A stretch of 38,372 bases of DNA from Nitrospirota bacterium. Its GTDB lineage: Bacteria; Nitrospirota; Thermodesulfovibrionia; UBA6902. The notes beneath the pieces were generated by a model. It was given only the letters and a program-made list of their open reading frames with translations, searched no databases and was not told the DNA's origin. Position 1 is the stretch's first letter. Each line of letters opens with the position of its first letter. The translations under genes and the position numbers were made by a program. Below, one piece after another: positions 32,786 to 38,372 of the stretch. The stretch covers positions 1 to 38,372 of the forward strand of contig JACQXG010000041.1 of assembly GCA_016208905.1 (NCBI GenBank). The letters are read 5' to 3'.

Positions 32786-33995
32786 AAGACGCGTTGTGGT
32801 GACGGGGTTAGGAGTTGTTTCATCTGTAGGGATCGGCAAAGACAAATTCTGGGAAGCTATCATTCATGGCAGGTCCGGGATCAGTCCGGTTTCGTCTTTC
32901 GACACAAGTGAATTCAGATGTCATAATGCCGGTGAGATTAAGAATTTCAATCCTGAAGTTTTTATTCCAAAAAGGAAAATACCTTATATAGGACGTACAT
33001 CGCAGTTGTCTATAGCAGCTGCAGATCTGGCATTACAGGATGCCAAATTTTCCAGTAAAGAAATCAACGGGGACAGAACAGGTATCTTTATTGGAACTAC
33101 TATGGGGGAAAAACCGCTGGAAGAGTCTATTGATTCATGGGTAATGGCAGGGACCGAGCATATGAGCAAGAGAAAGCTATTGCAGTCTTCAGCTAATAAT
33201 ATTCCTGCAAATATAGGACGTTTTTTTAAACTTGGCGGACCAAATTATTTGATTCCTACAGCCTGTGCCGCTGGTAACTATGCAATTGGCTACGGTTTTG
33301 ATTTTATAAAAAGAGGGGACCTGGATTATGCAATCGTAGGCGGTGCGGATGCATTCTCCAGGCTTGCGTTTACCGGCTTTCAACGCATTTATGCGATGGC
33401 ACAGGAACAATGCATGCCTTTTGACAAGAACAGGAAGGGCATGCTTGTCGGCGAGGGAGCAGCAATTCTTTTTCTTGAGTCGATGGATTCTGCATTGCGC
33501 AGAAATGCCAATATATATGCTGAAGTGCCGGGTTACGGCATTAGTTGTGATGCATACCATATGACGGCCTCCAAATCAGAAGGGATAGAGAAGGCGATGC
33601 TGAAGGCACTGGAATATACCCGTACGATGAAAGAAGAGGTTGATTATATCAATGCCCATGGCACCGGCACACAGGGCAACGACAAAACTGAATGTTCTGC
33701 GATAAAAAGGGTTTTTAAAGACAGATATAAATCTATTCCTGTCAGTTCAATAAAATCAATGCTCGGCCATCCCATGGGCGCTGCATCGGCGATTGAGGCA
33801 TTGACCTGTTGCCTTACAGTCAAAGAAAATATCATTCCACCTACAATAAACTTCGTGACGCCTGACCCTGCTTGCGATATAGATTGTGTTCCAAATATCG
33901 CAAGAATTAAAAGAGTAAACATAGCATTAAATAACGGCTTTGCCTTTGGCGGTAATAATTCATGTCTTGTGATCAAAAAGTTTTTGGTAAATTAA
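32778..33995 (+). CDS. Active beta-ketoacyl-ACP synthase (FabF/KAS II-like)
   Basis: A 405-residue condensing enzyme with a complete active site: Cys163 in PTACAAGNYA, His294 in NAHGTGTQGND, Lys326 in SSIKSMLGHPMGA and His331 in the same stretch. The N-terminus RRVVVTGLGVVSSVGIGKD and the C-terminus NIALNNGFAFGGNNSCLVIK are typical. It overlaps the FabZ-like gene by 8 nt and is the last gene of the plus operon. It is similar along its length to the dead paralogue at 30944, suggesting a duplicated pair acting as a heterodimer. Confidence 0.92.
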   Translation: MNRRRVVVTGLGVVSSVGIGKDKFWEAIIHGRSGISPVSSFDTSEFRCHNAGEIKNFNPEVFIPKRKIPYIGRTSQLSIAAADLALQDAKFSSKEINGDRTGIFIGTTMGEKPLEESIDSWVMAGTEHMSKRKLLQSSANNIPANIGRFFKLGGPNYLIPTACAAGNYAIGYGFDFIKRGDLDYAIVGGADAFSRLAFTGFQRIYAMAQEQCMPFDKNRKGMLVGEGAAILFLESMDSALRRNANIYAEVPGYGISCDAYHMTASKSEGIEKAMLKALEYTRTMKEEVDYINAHGTGTQGNDKTECSAIKRVFKDRYKSIPVSSIKSMLGHPMGAASAIEALTCCLTVKENIIPPTINFVTPDPACDIDCVPNIARIKRVNIALNNGFAFGGNNSCLVIKKFLVN

Positions 33996-34073
33996 AGTAG
34001 ACACTGAGGACAATCGGGATAGTGAATATTTAATGTTGATGGGGAAACAAAAAAGAAGAGAAATCCTTATCTT

Positions 34074-35378
34074 TTAATCTTGGAACTCTCCTTTTCTAAA
34101 AACTACTGCGCCATCATATCCTCCAAATCCAGAAGCAATCTTTAGAATGGTGTTTATTCTTTTTAAATAGATACCTTCTTTGAGAACTTTAATGTTTAGT
34201 TTTGGATCCACTTCATCACAATTTAATACAGGGGGCACAAAGTTTTTTTCCAGGGCAATTAACTGTAAAACAACTTCTAATAATGCGCAACTACCCAGGT
34301 TATGGCCTACAAAAGGTTTAAGAGTAGTAAGATAAGGTTTCTCAAAATTTTCCCCGAAAATGCCGGTAATGGCTTTTGCTTCATATTGGTCACTAACTCC
34401 AGTCCCCGCTCCATGCGCATTTATCACATCGATATCTTCCGGCCTGACTTGACTCGCTATTAATGACTTATAAATTGCATCCCTGTAAAAGGTATCCGCC
34501 ACGGCAGGCAATGTGACTTTCCAGGACTCAAGAGCAAATCCGCCACCTAAATATTCAGCATATATATGCGCTTTCCTTTCAATAGCGTGATCATAATCTT
34601 CTAATACTAATGCAGCCCCGCCATCTCCAAAAATAAATCCGTCCCGATTCTTTGCAAATGGTTTTATTCTGCCGTCTTTAGTACAAAGCCCTATATCCCC
34701 AAGCCAGATGTGCTTATATATACCTGGATAATCTGATCCGGCAACAATGACAATTTTATTTTTTCCACTCTTTATGGTCTGAACAGCTGTCTCTAACGCA
34801 TATAATCCAGAAGCACAAGCATTATTAATAAATAAAGAGAACCCGTGTAGATTGAACGTTTTTGCTGCATGAAAGAGAAACATGAAGGTTTGCAAATCAT
34901 AAGCGCTTCTATCGCAAATCTCATATATTTTTTTAAAAAATTGTTTTTTGGTGATTCCATTTGCTGCTTTTGCGATGTCAAATGAACTATCTATCACCTT
35001 GGTCATAAAATGCTCCAATCCGGGATTTTCATGTGTAATGACTAAACCAATATCTTGCCCGTCGTTGCAATCAACGTGACCATCATCTAATGCCAGTTTT
35101 ATAGCAGCCAGTACAAAGTATAAATCGGTTATATCTTCCCCTTCTTTCCAATCTTTAATTTCTTTAAGCCGGTCTTTATTTATACCCGAATTATTTATGT
35201 CAAAATTATTTATCTTATGTTTGTAAAAACTATCAATATACTCATCGCCGATATACACTTTATCAAGTACGACATTTGTTCTGGAATTGACCAAAGAGTC
35301 CCAAACCTCACTCTTACCCTGTCCAATTGAACATATAGGTCCCAAGCCCGTCACAACAATCCTTTTGTCTTTATTCAT
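34074..35378 (-). CDS. Divergent beta-ketoacyl synthase, third of the cluster
   Basis: A 434-residue ketosynthase, chosen from the ATG at 35378 (MNKDKRIVVTGLGPICSIGQ), which follows AAAGGG; an upstream start at 35465 would add 29 unconserved residues. The active site is present: Cys188 in NNACASGLYALE, His322 in NAHGAGTG, Lys354 and His359 in LKPFVGHNLG. Residues 100-180 (FDIAKAANGITKKQFFKKI region) are unlike FabF and may change substrate choice. It lies 17 nt downstream of the methyltransferase stop, forming a minus-strand pair that faces the plus operon. Confidence 0.87.
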   Translation of the reverse strand: MNKDKRIVVTGLGPICSIGQGKSEVWDSLVNSRTNVVLDKVYIGDEYIDSFYKHKINNFDINNSGINKDRLKEIKDWKEGEDITDLYFVLAAIKLALDDGHVDCNDGQDIGLVITHENPGLEHFMTKVIDSSFDIAKAANGITKKQFFKKIYEICDRSAYDLQTFMFLFHAAKTFNLHGFSLFINNACASGLYALETAVQTIKSGKNKIVIVAGSDYPGIYKHIWLGDIGLCTKDGRIKPFAKNRDGFIFGDGGAALVLEDYDHAIERKAHIYAEYLGGGFALESWKVTLPAVADTFYRDAIYKSLIASQVRPEDIDVINAHGAGTGVSDQYEAKAITGIFGENFEKPYLTTLKPFVGHNLGSCALLEVVLQLIALEKNFVPPVLNCDEVDPKLNIKVLKEGIYLKRINTILKIASGFGGYDGAVVFRKGEFQD

Positions 35379-35395
35379 AACACCCTTTCTAATTT

Positions 35396-36562
35396 TTATT
35401 TCTGTCCTTTTATAACGAGCATAAAAACAGGATGAATCCTGCTTAATGAACGCCCTATGTCGCAATCAGTGTTTGTAATTAATTCTATATTTTTAAAACC
35501 TGCCATCTCAAAAAATATTCTCCATGTTTCCGGAGTAAGAAAACCATAAGTTTTCCTCAAGAGAGAATCGGTTTTTACATTATAGTAGCTGTCCAATAAA
35601 GTAAATATGATTTCCTGTGGCAGCACATGATTATCTGACATTCTAATCAATTCAGAAATAACCAGGATGCCATTTTCTTTTAAAGCGGTATAAATTTCTT
35701 TTAAGGAAAAAATTAAATCATGTGATGTATGCAGGGCATTAACTGAATAAACCGCATCAAAACTTTCCTGTTGTATTTTTTGTGCGCTAAAAGATTTATT
35801 GAAATCTAGAACCTTAAGTTCAACTTTATCTTCTATTTCCTGAAATTGTTCTGAAATTATTCTATTCCCTATTCTCAAAAAAACAGGAGACACATCTGAG
35901 AAGACATATTTATCTACTTTATCCAGAATGTGAGCTCTCTTAAAAGCATCAAGCACCTGAATAACCGCTCCTCCTGTACCTCCACCTAATTCTAAAATAT
36001 TACCTCTGTCTTTCTGAGAAAACCATTTGGACAGTCCATAAGCTCCGCAAAGATTAAATACCGAATAGCCGCTAAAATTATTATTAAAGTAATTATTCCA
36101 CAATTGCATCTTTTCTTTATAGAAAAGGACTTCTATTCCACTTTTATTTCCATTCAAAAACGATTCGTACTCAGCAGCAATACTGTCAACCAACTTCAAA
36201 AAAGGCCCCCAATTTTTATCTAATCCTAAAATTTCTTTAGCGATCTGGCCTGTCTGACTAAAAGGAATATCCACTTCGCATTTGTATAATATATTATTAT
36301 TTTCTACATTCTTTTCTACATATCCGGCTTGCTCTAAAAAATCCAACATCCAATTAATCGAGCATTTCACATGAGCAGGGGAATTAAGCCGCTTTATTAG
36401 CTCTTCGCAGGATATAAAATTCGATTTCAGATGATCTATGATTCTTGATTTATGGATAATCGAAAAAATTATATTTAATGTATAAAGGGTATGAAGATTA
36501 TAAATCTTGTAATAGTTGTCTGTGAAAATTGACTTTAAAAAAAGGTCGTCTCTGTTTTTCAT
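35396..36562 (-). CDS. SAM-dependent methyltransferase, PKS C-methyltransferase-like
   Basis: A 388-residue protein. Residues 1-165 are helical with no motif I recognise (winged-helix-like LKSNFISCEELIKRL, then MLDFLEQAGYVEK, as in class I O-methyltransferases). From about 188 a Rossmann fold carries ILELGGGTGGAVIQVLDAF (SAM-binding motif I), SDVSPVFLRIGNRIISEQF, and FDAVYSVNALHTSHDL (motif IV region). This resembles the methyltransferase domain of polyketide synthases. Its partner ketosynthase is just downstream, so it likely methylates the growing acyl chain or its end group. It is more AT-rich than the core genes of this window. Confidence 0.82.
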   Translation of the reverse strand: MKNRDDLFLKSIFTDNYYKIYNLHTLYTLNIIFSIIHKSRIIDHLKSNFISCEELIKRLNSPAHVKCSINWMLDFLEQAGYVEKNVENNNILYKCEVDIPFSQTGQIAKEILGLDKNWGPFLKLVDSIAAEYESFLNGNKSGIEVLFYKEKMQLWNNYFNNNFSGYSVFNLCGAYGLSKWFSQKDRGNILELGGGTGGAVIQVLDAFKRAHILDKVDKYVFSDVSPVFLRIGNRIISEQFQEIEDKVELKVLDFNKSFSAQKIQQESFDAVYSVNALHTSHDLIFSLKEIYTALKENGILVISELIRMSDNHVLPQEIIFTLLDSYYNVKTDSLLRKTYGFLTPETWRIFFEMAGFKNIELITNTDCDIGRSLSRIHPVFMLVIKGQK

Positions 36563-36852
36563 TTTATTTATAGATAAGCGTACGGGAATACCGGCTTCAT
36601 ATAAGTTTGCAATTCAATTATTCTATATCCACTGTTGTCATTATGTTTAAGCTTAAATTTATATGTATTATCTTTAAAAGAGCAATGAAAAATCAAAATG
36701 AACAGGTCAATGAAAATGTAATTTGCCTCTGCGGTCTATAATGCAGTTTAATAAAATTGGCTCAAATATCGGATTAATTGGAGTATAATACTATAATTTT
36801 AATTTAATCTGAGCACATATTTCTTTAAGACGGAATATAAGGGAAAGATATT

Positions 36853-38372
36853 TTGAACCTATTTGCTTTATCAGGAGCATTTTTATTTTCAACAGGTATT
36901 ATATTATTAGTTATTATTTTTATTTCCAGCAGATCCAGGCTGCATTATATATGGGGGTTCTTTAATGTTGCTGTTACTATTTGGGGCACGAGCGTCTTCT
37001 TTATCGGGAGAAGTGAGGATTATTTATACTCGCAACTTTGGTGGAAAATAGCACATGTTGGCATTATCCTGATACCTGTTTTCTTCTATCACGTTATTCA
37101 TCTTTTATGCAGGTTACCAGGCAAGAAAATTATTTTCTTTGTATATGCGCAGGGAGTTTTATTTCTTGTGTTGAATATGACAGGGATTAAAGACCTGTTT
37201 ACCTCACAGCTGATATTAGTTTTTCAATCTTTCTATTATTTTACTCCGGGGAAATTGTATCATTTGTTTTTTGCGTGTTGGTTAGCCATTGTGTTTTATG
37301 GTATTGCTATGCTTTTTATCACTTATCGTAAATCTTCGGGCATCAGAAGAAATCAACTTGCATTATTTCTTATTGGATTAATTGTTGGCTTTAGTGGCGG
37401 TATTACGAACTTTTTCCCAGCCTATGGCTTAAATTTATATCCACTTGGGAATTATGGTATCCCTCTTTATTGGATTATTGCAACGTATGCCATACTCCGT
37501 TATCGCCTCATGGACGTAAATCTTATATTCAAAAAAAGCATGGTCTATTCGCTTTCCGCAGGAATATTGACCAGCCTTTTTGTTGTGCTTGTTCTTACCA
37601 TGACTAAATTCGTATCTAATGTGACCGGTATTACCTCGTTTACAATCACCACTATTGCAGCCCTCATTATTGCTGTTCTTTTCAATCCTCTTAAAAACAG
37701 GATTCAATCACTTATTGATAAGCATTTTTATAAAAGAACTTATGATTATTATCCTACTATACGTGATATAAGCCGCAAACTTACTTCAATGTTTGATCTT
37801 GATGAGTTGTTCAACTATATTGGAGGCGTTATATTTTCCACGCTGGGCTTATCAAATATTTATCTCTTACACACTATCCCCGGCAGAGGTTATGAAATTG
37901 TCTGTCATAAGTCACATAAAAAGGACAAAGACAAAAAGACAGAGGGAAAACCTGAAAGTGACAGCGAAGGCAAGATAAGAAAGAACTCTGAGCTTATTAA
38001 TTATTTTAAAAAATCTGATGAGGTACTTATCAAGGATGAACTGCCGGGATTTCAAAGAGCGCTTGGACTGGAAATAATAGAGCGTATCAAAAGTGATCTT
38101 AAGCCATTCAGCGGTGAAGCAATGGTCCCGGTGTTCATTGATAAAAAACTGATGCTTCTATTAATACTCGGTGAGAAATTATCAGGTGATATGTTTACCA
38201 ATGAAGACATCAATTTGTTAAACATTATTTCTAACCAGATAGCTATTGCAAGAAAAAATGCCGAGCTTTATAAAGATAAAGTCCGTAGTGAAAGACTTGC
38301 ATCAATGGGTATGATGTCAGCTACCTTTGCCCATGAAATAAGAAATCCTCTTACTTCTCTTAAAACGTTTGC
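36853..38372 (+). CDS. Membrane sensor histidine kinase with N-terminal multi-helix domain, GAF-like region and HisKA (partial)
   Basis: The frame is open to the end of the window (506 complete codons). An in-frame stop at 36838 and no ATG before 37174 leave TTG at 36853 as the best start, with AAGGGA about 8 nt upstream. The first 240 residues contain about seven to eight hydrophobic helices (LFSTGIILLVIIFISS, GIILIPVFFYHVIHLL, YGIAMLFITY, LFLIGLIVGFSGGI), like the 7TM sensory module of some histidine kinases. A GAF-like region follows (about 300-470) with a charged insert KKDKDKKTEGKPESDSEGK. The phosphoacceptor is His494 in FAHEIRNPLTSL. The ATPase domain and any response regulator lie outside the window. 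Its stimulus is unknown. Confidence 0.88.
   Translation, partial: MNLFALSGAFLFSTGIILLVIIFISSRSRLHYIWGFFNVAVTIWGTSVFFIGRSEDYLYSQLWWKIAHVGIILIPVFFYHVIHLLCRLPGKKIIFFVYAQGVLFLVLNMTGIKDLFTSQLILVFQSFYYFTPGKLYHLFFACWLAIVFYGIAMLFITYRKSSGIRRNQLALFLIGLIVGFSGGITNFFPAYGLNLYPLGNYGIPLYWIIATYAILRYRLMDVNLIFKKSMVYSLSAGILTSLFVVLVLTMTKFVSNVTGITSFTITTIAALIIAVLFNPLKNRIQSLIDKHFYKRTYDYYPTIRDISRKLTSMFDLDELFNYIGGVIFSTLGLSNIYLLHTIPGRGYEIVCHKSHKKDKDKKTEGKPESDSEGKIRKNSELINYFKKSDEVLIKDELPGFQRALGLEIIERIKSDLKPFSGEAMVPVFIDKKLMLLLILGEKLSGDMFTNEDINLLNIISNQIAIARKNAELYKDKVRSERLASMGMMSATFAHEIRNPLTSLKTF

Noticed and set aside
1-38372. CRISPR arrays, insertion sequences, phage genes or integrases
   Set aside because: I looked for regular repeat-spacer patterns, transposase motifs and phage genes and saw none.

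Overview
The window is a mostly housekeeping stretch of a free-living Gram-negative bacterium, probably Nitrospirota (Thermodesulfovibrio-like) or a deltaproteobacterial relative. The clues are a PEP-CTERM sorted protein, a TatD-radical SAM fusion, a GTP-type PEP carboxykinase, a LysM protein of the kind common in such genomes, scattered short palindromes and simple repeats, and a likely UGA-decoding (selenocysteine) small protein. This placement is inferred from gene style only.

Layout. 1-3334 (minus): a small DUF465 protein, ilvD and the start of ilvB (branched-chain amino acids), separated by GTAGGGGCG-type palindromes that supply two stop codons. 3548-5712: TatD-radical SAM fusion, then truA. 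6128-7706: a frameshifted lipoprotein gene and a PEP-CTERM protein. 7761-9439 (minus): site-2 protease and trpS. 9652-11439: pckG. 11548-14992: a CgeB-like glycosyltransferase and a large protein with two tandem kinase-like domains, the second apparently a pseudokinase. 15025-15765 (minus): DksA/TraR-like zinc finger protein, terminator, tRNA-Thr(CGT). 15962-23354: pdxJ, acpS, a CGGC-domain gene (minus), nnrE/nnrD fusion, pgeF, CBS protein, tsaE, nadK, type-4 uracil-DNA glycosylase and a HIT protein. 23564-25995: rpoD, with a LysM protein converging on it. 26166-29347 (minus): argC-argJ and rplM-rpsI.

The most interesting part starts at 29472. Upstream of rplM on the same strand is a 61-codon reading frame that no standard ORF finder would report, because an in-frame UGA interrupts it. 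It has two CxxC motifs flanking the UGA and a SECIS-like hairpin 17 nt after it, so it is a candidate small zinc-ribbon selenoprotein.

From 30193 to 36562 lies a compact type II fatty acid/polyketide-like cluster made of two facing operons. The plus operon holds a ketoreductase, a catalytically dead ketosynthase (chain-length-factor-like), an acyl carrier protein, a FabZ-like dehydratase and an active ketosynthase. The minus operon holds a PKS-type methyltransferase and a third, divergent but intact, ketosynthase. Together they could build and methylate an acyl or polyene chain on the dedicated carrier protein, which AcpS (16771) could activate. The window ends inside a multi-pass membrane histidine kinase.
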